A stretch of 57,347 nucleotides of DNA from Chloroflexaceae bacterium (GTDB lineage Bacteria; Chloroflexota; Chloroflexia; Chloroflexales; Chloroflexaceae), in contig JAAUSY010000005.1 in assembly GCA_012032475.1 (NCBI GenBank), forward strand, positions 1-57,347. The letters are read 5' to 3'. A program made the translations under genes and the position numbers. The notes beneath the pieces are model-generated. The model was not told where the DNA came from and searched no databases. It worked only from the letters and a program-made list of their open reading frames with translations. This document shows, piece after piece, positions 27,414 through 36,427 of the stretch. The number at the start of each line of letters is the position of its first letter. Position 1 is the stretch's first letter.

Positions 27414-29249
27414 TCACACACCGTCCAGGCTCCAGAACCGTTCGGACCACTGCACTGCCGCTCCGGAGCATACCGACGTTCCGGTCATATAGACCGCGAG
27501 TTGATTGACCCCCGGCGTGAGACGCCACGCGGTGAACTGGCTGCCGGGCAGCAGCGCGTTGACGACGTTCCCACGGAAGCTGCTGACGGCGGACTTCCCG
27601 CCCGGAGCCAGGTCAATCGTGAGGGTTTCGCCTTCGAGCAGCACCAGGTCAAAGAACAGCGCCTCACCGGTGGTCCAGTTGACCACCTCGTGGAGCCGCC
27701 CCGGCCCGGTGATGGTGAAGGCGGGGTAGGCGGCTGCCGAACCCGCGTTGATCACCTCGGTGATGCCGGCGCAGGTGCCGCTGCCGCCCTGGTTGTAGCC
27801 GACATAGACTGCGCCATCGCTGCCGGTCAGCAGCGCTGTCACGTGGGCCGCGCTGCTGGATGGGAGGGTGACATCGAGGGGAAACCAGGCGTAGCCATTC
27901 CACTGCGCCATGTGGTCCGGCAGAGTCAGTCCGTCTGCCGTGTCGAAGGTTCCTCCGGCATAGAGCAGTCCGTCGCTTCGTACCGCCAGACACAACCCCT
28001 CCTTTCCCACGGTGGCATCGAGGGTTCCGAGGGGCAGCCAGACCACACCGTTCCACACGGCGATGCGGCCCGTGAACGCGCCTGCTGCCACCAGACGACC
28101 ATCGGGCATGAACTGGAGCGCCTCGACTATCCCATCCAGGTCATCGCTGCCCAGGGGCGACCAGGCCGAGGTACGGGGATTCCACACCGCTACGTAGTGA
28201 CCGGGGGTGGTGAAACTCCCCCCGGCATAGAGCCTGCCATCTGGACCCCGCGCCAGCGCATAGACCCGCGTGGTTCCACCGCCGCTCACCCCACCGTCCA
28301 ACGACGACCAAGCCGAACCCGCCGGGTCAAACGCTGCGACATGGGTGGTGATGGCTCCTCCGACAAAGCGCCCGCCCAGGTAGAGTTTGCCATCGCTGCC
28401 GAAAGCCAGGGCCCGAACATCGCTGCTGGTTGTGCCAAGCGCCGCATCCACGCCCGGCAGCCCGGCCCACGCCGTTGCGGTGCGCTTTCGGACGACTGGC
28501 GGTGCCCCGCCCAGGCCGGCGTAGAGCGAGCCATCCGGCCCGACCGCGAGCGTATATGTATCCCAGTCGGGCACTGCGCCGGACCCGCCCTCAGCGGCCC
28601 AATCCGTGCCTGTCCACCTGGCAAAAAAGCTCAGCGCCCCGTTGGAGAACGTTCCACCCGCGTAGAGAACACCCTCCGCATCGAACGCCAGCGTATGCAC
28701 GGCTCCGCTCGTGAGGTTGCCCAGAACGGACCACTCCCCCGCCGCCGACCGCGCCACCACCCGCCCGCCAGAGAACGGAGTTGCCACCTCAAGCGACACG
28801 GCGTCCACCACGGTGGTTGCGACCCACACCGGGTCGGGGGCGAGCAACGCAAGCTCCAGCGGAGTTGGTGGCTCCTGCTGCACATCATAGCCCGCGCTTC
28901 CCTCCAACCCTCCCTGATAGACCACCGGCACCTGCACCGTTCTGGAGGCCCCGGCATAGCGCAGATAGGCCGGGGTGGATGGGTTGACCAGATCCGGGTT
29001 CAGCACGGCCACCAGGGCCGCCCGCACCGCTGGTAACACTGCCTGGCGCACCCGCGGAACCAATCGCAGGGTGAGCACCCGCCCTTCGGCCACGGCCCGC
29101 TGCCACCGCACCCCACCGACCAGCGCGTCTTCCAGGGCAACCTGGTGCAGCGGCGGTACGCCGGAACCAGGAACCGAACGTACGAGAACGTTCACCTCTC
29201 GGAGCACCACTTCGGTCCCCGTTGGACCAACTATTGACCAGTTCCCCAT
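27414..29249 (-). CDS. Phage distal-tail-like protein with inserted seven-bladed propeller
   Basis: The N-terminal ~180 residues and the C-terminal ~110 (GEALFFDLVLLEGETLTIDL, then NQLAVYMTG) look like a split distal tail protein. Between them lie seven repeats with the core [AL]xGxDGxLYAGGxF: VHTLAFDAEGVLYAGGTF, YTLAVGPDGSLYAG, VRALAFGSDGKLYLGG, VYALARGPDGRLYAGG, VEALQFMPDGRLVAAG, LAVRSDGLLYAGG and VTALLTGSDGAVYVG. That number suits a closed beta-propeller. Start at 29249 (MGNWSIVGPTG); an in-frame start at 29270 is less likely. A propeller at the tail tip could bind a receptor or carbohydrate (inference). Confidence 0.65.
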   Translation of the reverse strand: MGNWSIVGPTGTEVVLREVNVLVRSVPGSGVPPLHQVALEDALVGGVRWQRAVAEGRVLTLRLVPRVRQAVLPAVRAALVAVLNPDLVNPSTPAYLRYAGASRTVQVPVVYQGGLEGSAGYDVQQEPPTPLELALLAPDPVWVATTVVDAVSLEVATPFSGGRVVARSAAGEWSVLGNLTSGAVHTLAFDAEGVLYAGGTFSNGALSFFARWTGTDWAAEGGSGAVPDWDTYTLAVGPDGSLYAGLGGAPPVVRKRTATAWAGLPGVDAALGTTSSDVRALAFGSDGKLYLGGRFVGGAITTHVAAFDPAGSAWSSLDGGVSGGGTTRVYALARGPDGRLYAGGSFTTPGHYVAVWNPRTSAWSPLGSDDLDGIVEALQFMPDGRLVAAGAFTGRIAVWNGVVWLPLGTLDATVGKEGLCLAVRSDGLLYAGGTFDTADGLTLPDHMAQWNGYAWFPLDVTLPSSSAAHVTALLTGSDGAVYVGYNQGGSGTCAGITEVINAGSAAAYPAFTITGPGRLHEVVNWTTGEALFFDLVLLEGETLTIDLAPGGKSAVSSFRGNVVNALLPGSQFTAWRLTPGVNQLAVYMTGTSVCSGAAVQWSERFWSLDGV

Positions 29250-29338
29250 GCGTTGCCTGCCCCCTTCCATTCAGTTCTCATCAGTTCTCAGCGATTGCCT
29301 GCTGGCTCCCACAACCGGACGGACCGGCATCTTTCTCC

Positions 29339-30811
29339 TCATAGTTCCGCATCCACCCCGATCCACGAATTGGCATTCGCCGCCTGCAAATAGGTCAGTC
29401 CCGCCGCGGTGTTCGTCGTCGTGTGATACAGACGAAAGCGGAATATCTGCGTTCCTATCAGGTCAATGGTGACGGAGGTTCCAACATCCGTGGTCGTTCC
29501 ATCATTGACCTGGAAATCGGAAGCGACCGAATACGCTCCGACGGGAATGGTTCGCTTGTCCGTGTAGAACTTGAACGGGTAGTTCCCGTGCCTGCTCCCA
29601 GACGTCACATGCACCCCCAGGGTATAGTACCCGATACTGATATTGGTATGCCGCTCATAGTAGCGCCGGCACATGGTCAGTTCCTCGGTCACGTCGCGCA
29701 GTTGGAACGGGCTGGCGCTCTCGCCGGCCTCAAGCTGCACGGCCTCCAGGTCGAGCGTGGCGTTCTGCGCCATGGCTCCCTCGCTCCAGATGAACGCGAT
29801 GAGGTTGTTCAGGCCAGGTGACAGGTTGGCAGGGGTGGTGAGGACGAACGGGGACCAGTTGCTCCCGTCGCAGGCCACGACCCCGACCCCCGCCACCTCG
29901 AAATTGGCGGACGAAACAAAGAAATTCCCCTCGGTATAGGTTGTGCTGGTCCAACTGTTGACCAGTTCCTTGTCCGCGTTGGTAAAATGGGGCGCGGGGT
30001 TCGTCGTTCCTGTGCCATCTTCCGGGCCCGTCCAGGCCAGGATAGCGAACCGCACATTCCCCGCTGCTGATAGTTTTGCCCTTCCTGACAAAGTAGCCTT
30101 GTCACCCCGCAGATGGCGGCTGTGGACTCCTTCGACGATCTGCGCCAATCCCACCCGTTGCGTGGTCGCATTCGGTTGGGTCAGGCAACAGGCGTAGCGC
30201 TGCGTGTCGCCCTCCTGCCGCGCCACGTTGACCGCCGCGCTCTGGGTGAGCACATACCAGCGGTCGGGCACATAGGCATATTCGCTCACGCCTGTCAGGC
30301 TCAGGCCGCGCTGCCAGATGTTGAAGCTGCCGTTCAGGAGCAGGTTTGTTCCTCCTCCCCCACTGCTGCTCGTGGGCACTTCCCAGGCTGCCGTGCCGTC
30401 GGCCTGCACGGTGAGCACGTCGCCATCACTCGCCCCGCTCGTCGCCGGAACCTTCCCGGCGCTGGAACCCGACACGTCGGGCAAACGGTCACCGTCCAGC
30501 GTGCCCGACGTGATATCGTTCGCCGCGTGGGCGTGGCTCGCCGCCGCACAGGCCAGGCGAGCCGTTCCGTTGCCCGCATCGGTCAGGGTCCCGTTCGGCA
30601 CCTTGAGGGTCGTTGCCACCACCGACGGCGACCCATCCTCTTCGGCCACCGTGAGCGAAGAGCCGCTGCCGCTCCCGCCGCCCAGTTCTGTCACCGTCCC
30701 ATCGTCCGTCCGCCGATAGACCTTCCCATCGTCCCTTGCGTATACCGCCACCGTTCCGGCTGGCGGTGTCTCGACATCACTTCCGTTCTTTGCCAGAAGC
30801 ACCTTTGACAT
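29339..30811 (-). CDS. Phage tail fibre-like protein
   Basis: About 490 aa. The N-terminus (MSKVLLAKNGSDVETPPAG) is a short beta-structured segment, followed by a Gly/Ser-rich, Ala/Asp-rich fibre region (NDITSGTLDGDRLPDVSG) typical of phage fibres. A carbohydrate-binding-like domain is next (FNIWQRGLSL, then LDLEAVQLEAGESASPFQLRD). The block NIWQRG with VQLEAGxxASPFxxR recurs in phage tail and minor structural proteins. ATG 30811 has AGGGGGTG 6 nt upstream; a GTG lies at 30820. Confidence 0.7.
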   Translation of the reverse strand: MSKVLLAKNGSDVETPPAGTVAVYARDDGKVYRRTDDGTVTELGGGSGSGSSLTVAEEDGSPSVVATTLKVPNGTLTDAGNGTARLACAAASHAHAANDITSGTLDGDRLPDVSGSSAGKVPATSGASDGDVLTVQADGTAAWEVPTSSSGGGGTNLLLNGSFNIWQRGLSLTGVSEYAYVPDRWYVLTQSAAVNVARQEGDTQRYACCLTQPNATTQRVGLAQIVEGVHSRHLRGDKATLSGRAKLSAAGNVRFAILAWTGPEDGTGTTNPAPHFTNADKELVNSWTSTTYTEGNFFVSSANFEVAGVGVVACDGSNWSPFVLTTPANLSPGLNNLIAFIWSEGAMAQNATLDLEAVQLEAGESASPFQLRDVTEELTMCRRYYERHTNISIGYYTLGVHVTSGSRHGNYPFKFYTDKRTIPVGAYSVASDFQVNDGTTTDVGTSVTIDLIGTQIFRFRLYHTTTNTAAGLTYLQAANANSWIGVDAEL

Positions 30812-30842
30812 TTCCCCCACCCCCTGCTTGCTTCTTTCGGTT

Positions 30843-31442
30843 CTAGCGGCTCACCCTCCGGAACACCTCCAGCAGCGCCACCGCCACCGGCGGAAGCGGT
30901 ATCCCTCCCCTGGTGGTGTCCGGCGCGCTCCCTTCCCCGCTCAATGACCGGTCGTAGCTTCGGTAGAGCCAGCCAAGTATCTCCTTCGTCGCATGCACCA
31001 CGGCGTCCGGCGGCACAACCACCCCCGCATCCCCATCCCACCGGCCATATGCCCAGTAGCCTGTCACCTGAAGGGCCTGTTCCCGGTCATCCACAAACGT
31101 CCACACCTTGCCACTGCTCAGGCGCAGCGCCAGCGCAAAGAACGGCCCGTCCTCTGGCAGCGTGACATACGTGTCATCAGGCATGACTTCCCCATTGCCA
31201 TTCACCACCTCAGTCACCCGGGCCAGATCTCCATCCAGGTGCAACACCTGGCCCCGGTCCGACACGGTTGGGTAGGCGCAGTCAAAGCGCCGCGTGGTCG
31301 GAGCCGACGCCGCAAATACCCGCCCGCAATATCCCTCAACCAGATTTTGAGCCACGCCAATCAGGTTTGCCAGCAGTTCGTCATCATCGTTCGTCCCGAT
31401 GCCCAGAAAATTCTTTGCCTCGTCAAGCGAAACATACCCCAT
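30843..31442 (-). CDS. Phage head-tail connector (Gp6-like)
   Basis: A 199-aa protein opening MGYVSLDEAKNFLGI with DDELLANLIGVAQNLVEGYC, the helical pattern of head-tail connector proteins. A beta insert (VLHLDGDLARVTEVVNGNG) and a C-terminal helix typical of the family follow. It lies directly downstream of the capsid gene, the usual place. The start at 31442 gives the family N-terminus; an ATG at 31499 would add a His-rich segment. Confidence 0.75.
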   Translation of the reverse strand: MGYVSLDEAKNFLGIGTNDDDELLANLIGVAQNLVEGYCGRVFAASAPTTRRFDCAYPTVSDRGQVLHLDGDLARVTEVVNGNGEVMPDDTYVTLPEDGPFFALALRLSSGKVWTFVDDREQALQVTGYWAYGRWDGDAGVVVPPDAVVHATKEILGWLYRSYDRSLSGEGSAPDTTRGGIPLPPVAVALLEVFRRVSR

Positions 31443-31508
31443 GCTTTCTACTCCCCCGCTGGAATGTTGCAAGTGATGAGCAGCGAGAAGGACCGCCACG
31501 CGTCACAC

Positions 31509-31550
31509 GCCACTCACCACTCACCACTCACCACTCACCACTCGCCACTG
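31509..31550. repeat. 7-bp tandem repeat between capsid and connector genes
   Basis: CACTCAC/GCCACTC units occur about five times. The same TCACTCGTCACT-like sequence recurs at 37808-37897 and 54032-54072, each time at the end of a gene. Confidence 0.75.
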
Positions 31551-31564
31551 AATATCACCTCATA

Positions 31565-33334
31565 TCACGCGTGCATCTGCATCACCTGGATGGCCTCGGC
31601 CAGCATGACCCGGCTGTCTACCCGCCGGAACCAGCGAAAGCCCACCTGCCCGCTCGCGGCATACAACTCATCCAACCGCTGCATTCCGAACCTTCCGAAA
31701 TCTACCACCCAGAAAAAGGAAATATCCCCGAAGACCATCACCTTCTTCGTCGCTGCCATCGTGTCCATCGCGTTCAACGGAAACACTGGCCGCCCAAAAA
31801 GCCGGTCCGGCTCGCCCGACTGCAACCCCGGCTGCCAGAGATACTGCCCCGTGGTGTCCTTCAGCGTCCGGACCGCCTCCACGGTGGCGTCGTGCATCAA
31901 CCACACCGCCTTCTGGCGATACAGGTGGGGCAGCGCATAGTAGAGACTGATGACCTCATCCGCCGTGATAGCCGTCGGACTGGCGGTCGTCACTCCCACC
32001 GTTCCCCCCGTCACAACGCCCTGTGGTTGGCCGCTGCCGGTCCCCACCGAAAACGCCACCTGCTCCGCCGCGGCAAACGCCTGCACCGCGTCCGGCAGCA
32101 ACACCTGCCGCACCACGTCAATTCGACTGTCTGCCAGCAATTCTTCCGATACCTTCGACAACTTCGTGTACTTGAACGGGGTCAGAACGACTTCGCCAAA
32201 TATCGGCTCCTTCTCATCGTATGCCCCTTCTTCTGCCGTCAGCACTGCTGCCTCGCTCTGGGTCATCGTTGGCACGCGGAGCGAATTGGTCCCCGCCACC
32301 GTGACCACCCGCGCCCCCGCCTGCCGCAGCACACTTGCCTCTCGCAGCGCGGTCACCACCTCCTGCCCATACTGGCGCGGCACCAGATAGCCCCCCTCCT
32401 CTGCGGTTCCTTCCTGAAGTGCCGCCTTCACCCCGTGCCGCACATAGAGATCAAACGACTTCAACGACCGGGCCTCACCATCGCCGCCGGGAGTTTCGCG
32501 CCCCTCGCCAACCACAAACCCGCCGCGCCGCACCGCCGGCTCCTGTTCAACCCGCTCAAGCAGCGCGGTCAGCCGGGCCAGCGCCTCACCCTGCTCCGCA
32601 ACCTGAGACTCCAGCGCCTTCATCGAATACCAGCGACCACTGTCTGTGTCCCTGCTCATCCCCAACACCGTTGCCGTGCCCGGCGACACCACCGTATCTC
32701 CCATCTGCTCCAGACCTTCCTGCCTCATCGTTTCGACCTCCTTATTATTCTGCTGCTGTGTTTTGCCCCCTGCAACGGGCTGTGACTGTGGCAAGAGCGG
32801 GGTCACCCGCGTTCCGCCCGGCTGCGCCGGGGTGGGTGTCAATGACCCTTCGGCAATCACCCACCGGGTCACCCGCCCATCGGCATCTCGCCGCACCAGG
32901 TGCCCCGCCGCCCCGCTCGACCAGGCCAGTTTCCCCGCCGCTGCCAGTTTATACACCGCTCGCTCATAGGCATCGGCCAGGTCCAACACCGTCTCCGCCC
33001 ACAAACCCACCTCGTCCCGCCGGGTGCGCAGCGGAGCCAGCATCCGGTTTGCCAACCCTTCCAACCCCGGCCCAAGCGGAAACCCGTGGTGAACCAGCGT
33101 CACCACCCCGTCCCCATCGTTCGGCCCAAAATACGTCTCCGGCGTGAAATAATCCCCCACCAGGTCCCGGTCCGCCGGCGAACCAAACCGCACCAGATAG
33201 CCCCCCACGCGCCCCTCACCCATAGTCTTCAGCGGAGCGCCGGGCCGCCAGTCTATCAACGTGGAAGCAGGAAGAGCACGCAACGCTCCCCGCCCCGGCT
33301 GGTTCCCCTGGTTGGCCTGTCTCTCATGCCTCAT
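31565..33334 (-). CDS. Fused phage prohead protease and HK97-fold major capsid protein
   Basis: 589 aa. Residues 1 to about 175 form a prohead-protease-like domain with VGGYLVRFGSPADRDLVGDY, LVHHGFPLG (catalytic His region), KLAWSSGAAGH (Ser region) and RWVIAEGSLTPTPA. From about 203 on is an HK97-type capsid: a coiled delta region (ALESQVAEQGEALARLTALL), then EEGGYLVPRQYGQEVV, LTPFKYTKLSKVSEELLADS, and a C-terminal VDSRVMLAEAIQVM. An in-frame ATG at 32728 has its own perfect AAGGAGG, so a free 387-aa capsid protein is probably also made. The start overlaps the portal stop by ATGA. Confidence 0.85.
   Translation of the reverse strand: MRHERQANQGNQPGRGALRALPASTLIDWRPGAPLKTMGEGRVGGYLVRFGSPADRDLVGDYFTPETYFGPNDGDGVVTLVHHGFPLGPGLEGLANRMLAPLRTRRDEVGLWAETVLDLADAYERAVYKLAAAGKLAWSSGAAGHLVRRDADGRVTRWVIAEGSLTPTPAQPGGTRVTPLLPQSQPVAGGKTQQQNNKEVETMRQEGLEQMGDTVVSPGTATVLGMSRDTDSGRWYSMKALESQVAEQGEALARLTALLERVEQEPAVRRGGFVVGEGRETPGGDGEARSLKSFDLYVRHGVKAALQEGTAEEGGYLVPRQYGQEVVTALREASVLRQAGARVVTVAGTNSLRVPTMTQSEAAVLTAEEGAYDEKEPIFGEVVLTPFKYTKLSKVSEELLADSRIDVVRQVLLPDAVQAFAAAEQVAFSVGTGSGQPQGVVTGGTVGVTTASPTAITADEVISLYYALPHLYRQKAVWLMHDATVEAVRTLKDTTGQYLWQPGLQSGEPDRLFGRPVFPLNAMDTMAATKKVMVFGDISFFWVVDFGRFGMQRLDELYAASGQVGFRWFRRVDSRVMLAEAIQVMQMHA
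32726..32743 (-). promoter_or_regulatory. Internal ribosome-binding site and start for free capsid protein
   Basis: AAGGAGG (32737-32743) lies 8 nt before an in-frame ATG (32726-32728). It falls in a Gln/Asn linker between the protease and capsid domains, where no structural constraint explains the sequence. Confidence 0.7.
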
Positions 33335-34500
33335 TCCTGCATCCCTTCTCCTGGGTCAACCTGCCCCAGGCATTCGGTGCGCTTTATCCCCAACCACTCC
33401 CGTGCCTCGGCCACAGTCATCAACCCTCCCTGCACCAGCGTCACCAGCGACCGCGCCTTCTCAACCTCGGCCTTCTGATAGACCTCCAGCTTATCCGGCT
33501 CAAACTCCATCCGTAGCCCCATGCGGGCAAGGTAGTGCTCATTGATGACCTCCTCAATCAACTGCGTCTGCGGCACCACCGTCTGGTCATAAAAATTGAG
33601 CCGGTCGCTCTGCGACGTGGCATAACTCGCGGCATCGGCGCTCAACAGGCTGTGGGGAACGCCAAGCGCCGCACATACATCCTCTCGCGCCTGCGTCGTC
33701 AATTCGCGGTTCTGGATATCCCCCAGGCCATCGCCAATCGTCACCGGCTTCACCGTGTTCCGCACCGCCACACTTTCCCACGCATTCCGCGCCCCCGAAA
33801 CGAGCCGCCGCCACCACGACTGGAGCCGCTCAAGCTCCGCCGCCGGTGGGTTCCCCTCCACCGTGAGCAGCGTCGCCCGGATGGCCCCTCGCCGAAAGAA
33901 CCCCTCGATGAACCGGTCCAGGTGGTGCAACAGCCGGGCCGAGGCCAGCGCCACCTGCGCCGGGGCCACCCCCGGCCCGACCTCGCACGCCAAGCCCGGC
34001 ATCCAGAACCACACCACCTCCTCAAGCCCAAGCTGCCGGATGCCGCCGCTCCAGTGCCGTTCGAACCCGGTCAATCCTGCCTGGGGGTCAACCTGTGGCA
34101 CTATACTCGTTGGCACCACCCACCTGGGCGTCATATTCCACCCGGCCCGGTTGGTCTCCAGCAGCCAGTAGGCAGTCCCATACACACACAATGCCACCTC
34201 GGTCAGGTAGAGCCGCTGCCGCATCCCCCGGACCATGCCAGACGCCGGCGAAGGCATGTTGGGGGCGAGCGGTCGAGACTCGCCGAGGCGATAGAGCGAC
34301 CATGGCATCCCCGCCACGGCTCGTGCCCGTGCGTCCACTGCCCGGTAGAGGTAGGGCACCAGGCAGTAGGCTCGCCCCACCGAAAAATCCCCCATCGCAT
34401 GCTCATCTTCCCCGAAAAAATCCAGCCACCCCCCGCTATCCGGGTGGCTCAAGGGAACACTCTTCACCCCATCAAAAAAGTAGTGACGACCACCAATCAT
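33331..34500 (-). CDS. Phage portal protein
   Basis: 389 aa, HK97-type portal forming the ring at the capsid vertex. Features are YLYRAVDARARAVAGMPWSLY near the N-terminus, ATLLTVEGNPPAAELERL, then LGDIQNRELTTQAREDVCAALGVP and SDRLNFYDQTVVPQTQLIEE, which match the conserved portal clip and stem region. It is first in the phage module. No terminase is found upstream, where the usual gene order would place it. Confidence 0.85.
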   Translation of the reverse strand: MIGGRHYFFDGVKSVPLSHPDSGGWLDFFGEDEHAMGDFSVGRAYCLVPYLYRAVDARARAVAGMPWSLYRLGESRPLAPNMPSPASGMVRGMRQRLYLTEVALCVYGTAYWLLETNRAGWNMTPRWVVPTSIVPQVDPQAGLTGFERHWSGGIRQLGLEEVVWFWMPGLACEVGPGVAPAQVALASARLLHHLDRFIEGFFRRGAIRATLLTVEGNPPAAELERLQSWWRRLVSGARNAWESVAVRNTVKPVTIGDGLGDIQNRELTTQAREDVCAALGVPHSLLSADAASYATSQSDRLNFYDQTVVPQTQLIEEVINEHYLARMGLRMEFEPDKLEVYQKAEVEKARSLVTLVQGGLMTVAEAREWLGIKRTECLGQVDPGEGMQE

Positions 34501-34943
34501 ACCCGTTCAGGGGTCGAGCGCCAGCGTCGGGGAGTAGCTCACGTTCGCCCCCCCGACGCTTACTACCCGAATTCCCCTCCTCCTTTCTGATACGCTGATA
34601 CGCTTCCTCAGACAAAGAAAAACGCCCTGACACTGATATCCAGGTCAGGGCGCCCATCTCCTGAAACGGGACTGAAGCATCCCGTCCGGCCATTCCTTCA
34701 ACCAGGTGGTATGACCCACCGACAACGTATCGTCATACATACTACCATGCCCATGGGTTGCTCCGCGGTTCGCTCCGGGTCTCCGGATCAGCCTTGCCGA
34801 TTCATATCAGGGGTGTAGGGTGGGGGATAATACCCGTGATGAGTGGTGAGGGGGCGAGAGCGTGCGCAATACTACGCACTACTACCAGGATGCGTCGGAT
34901 ACGGGGGTGCTCTGCGCCTGGTGGGGAAGAATCGGGTGGTATG
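34501..34943. other. Structured intergenic region upstream of the phage module
   Basis: About 440 bp without a supported gene. On the minus strand it contains three consecutive hairpins: GGTGG/CCACC near 34706-34721, CGGGA/TCCCG near 34667-34684, and the terminator at 34613-34652. A structured small RNA or leader ending at that terminator is possible. I do not recognise a known riboswitch. Confidence 0.4.
34613..34652 (-). terminator. Intrinsic terminator between the radical SAM gene and the phage module
   Basis: A perfect 9-bp stem, CGCCCTGAC (34623-34631) with GTCAGGGCG (34644-34652), a 12-nt loop, and TTTTTCTTTG immediately after on the minus strand. It isolates the portal gene from readthrough of the radical SAM transcript. 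Confidence 0.8.
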
Positions 34944-35933
34944 CTACCACCATGCCTGGAGCGACCAGTGTGGGCGTTGGTCGTCCAACCGCCACAACCC
35001 GACCTGGTAGGCCAGTTTGAGCGCCTCGGCGTATTCGTGGTTGTTCAGGGAGCGGTTGATTTCGGAGAAGCGCCCGGTGCTGACCCTACCAGAGGGGTGA
35101 TATTGAGCCATGAGGTTGACATAGGTGTCTGGAGATAGCTCCTCTGCGAGGAAGCGCAGGATGCGTTCGGTGTCGGTGAGGAAGCCGGGGATGAGCAGGT
35201 GGCGCACCAGGAGGCCCCGACGAGCCACGTGGTTCTCGTCCATTTTGAGGGGACCGACCTGGCGATGCATCTCTTTGAGAGCGTTCCTCGCCACGTCGGG
35301 GTAGTCGCTGGCTTGCAGGTAGCGCGCAGCGGCCTGTGGGTCCCAGAACTTGAAGTCAGGCATGTACATATCAATAACGCCATCCAGCATCCGCAGGGTT
35401 TCCAGGGATTCGTAGGCGGAGGTGTTGTAGACTATCGGGAGATGCAGGCCGTGGTCAGCGGCGATGGCGATGGATTCGAGTATCTGGGGAACGACGTGGG
35501 ACGGGGTGACGAGGTTGATATTGTGGCAGCCCATGGCCTGGAGTTGCAGCATCACGTTTGCCAGGTGTTCCGGGCGGATGGCTTCTCCAACCCCGGCCTG
35601 ACTGATGTCGAAGTTCTGGCAGAAGACGCAACCGAGGTTGCACCTGGAAAGGAAGATGGTTCCGCTTCCCTTCCACCCCCGCAGGCAGGGTTCTTCGCCC
35701 ATATGAGGAAAGGCGCTACTCATCATGGCGTAGCGCCCGGTGTCGCAGAACCCGGTTTGCCCGTGCAGGCGGTTGGCTCCACACTGGCGGGGGCAGGCGC
35801 AGCACGATGAGAGCCACGCCTGGGTTGCGGCAATGCGCCGCTGGAGTTCGCCAGAACGGTGCAGGGCGAGGTAGGCAGGCTCAAAATCGGTGCTGGCGAT
35901 GGTGAAGGGTTCTGTCTCCAGTTGGGTGGACAT
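34944..35933 (-). CDS. Radical SAM protein, PflA/PflX-like
   Basis: 329 aa. The cluster motif is SRCNLGCVFCQNFDIS (CxxxCxxC). Upstream is a Cys-rich N-terminus (CCACPRQCGANR and GFCDTGRYA) typical of the PflX-like COG1313 group. VYNTSAYESLETLRMLDGVI and IDMYMPDFKFWD follow the pattern of the pyruvate-formate-lyase-activase relatives. No glycyl-radical enzyme is adjacent, so the substrate is unknown. An extended -10 is at 36010-36018, about 80 nt upstream. Confidence 0.8.
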   Translation of the reverse strand: MSTQLETEPFTIASTDFEPAYLALHRSGELQRRIAATQAWLSSCCACPRQCGANRLHGQTGFCDTGRYAMMSSAFPHMGEEPCLRGWKGSGTIFLSRCNLGCVFCQNFDISQAGVGEAIRPEHLANVMLQLQAMGCHNINLVTPSHVVPQILESIAIAADHGLHLPIVYNTSAYESLETLRMLDGVIDMYMPDFKFWDPQAAARYLQASDYPDVARNALKEMHRQVGPLKMDENHVARRGLLVRHLLIPGFLTDTERILRFLAEELSPDTYVNLMAQYHPSGRVSTGRFSEINRSLNNHEYAEALKLAYQVGLWRLDDQRPHWSLQAWW

Positions 35934-36009
35934 GGGTTTCCCCTTGAGCTTGAGTTATCCATCAGGCCAGGCTAGGCCAGGTCCCACCAGTTCCGTGGGG
36001 TATTTCGCT

Positions 36010-36018
36010 ATTGTATCA
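36010..36018 (-). promoter_or_regulatory. Extended -10 element for the radical SAM gene
   Basis: TGATACAAT on the minus strand (TG extension plus TACAAT), about 77 nt before the start. No matching -35 is seen. Confidence 0.4.
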
Positions 36019-36064
36019 CAGAACGCGAGCCAGCGCTCTCGGTCCCCGTTGAGATCGGTGGATT

Positions 36065-36352
36065 TCACTGGACGCTGGCCGTTGGTGCGGGCTTCGGGCC
36101 GTGGTCCTTTTCCAACCCGACCCAGAAATTGTTTCGCCTGACGAAGCTGACCCCGCGCACCAGGACGCCGTGGTGTTCGAGGGTTTCGGTGTTGCTGCTG
36201 AGCAGACCGTTTTCGCCCTCGCTGACCAGAACAACGTTGGGGCGGGTTTTGAAGCGGCGCTGGTAGGCAGCAATGGCTTCTTCGATTTTGGTGCGGGTTG
36301 GGATCTTCGGGTTGTCATCGAACCACATCAGGTAACGGGTATGAGCCATAGT
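36065..36352 (-). CDS. Hypothetical protein, 95 aa
   Basis: Not recognised. Small soluble protein starting MAHTRYLMWFDDNPKIPT, with a helix (KIEEAIAAYQRRF) and a strand (PNVVLVSEGE). GAGGAG lies upstream; ATG 36352 is 11 nt away and ATG 36361 only 2 nt away, so 36352 is preferred. It has an unusually good promoter with an embedded palindrome (36428-36456), pointing to tight regulation. Confidence 0.65.
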   Translation of the reverse strand, partial: TMAHTRYLMWFDDNPKIPTRTKIEEAIAAYQRRFKTRPNVVLVSEGENGLLSSNTETLEHHGVLVRGVSFVRRNNFWVGLEKDHGPKPAPTASVQ

Positions 36353-36427
36353 GATCATTTCTCCTCGGTGCTTATTCGGCGGTTCTTGCTTGCTGTTCGG
36401 CTGATTGTCCTGATTGTCCTTGCAGGT

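Noticed and set aside
34944-35933. Radical SAM protein as maturase of the short peptides
   Set aside because: Motifs fit the PflA/PflX-like group, it lies over 20 kb away, and it has no RiPP-recognition domain that I can see.
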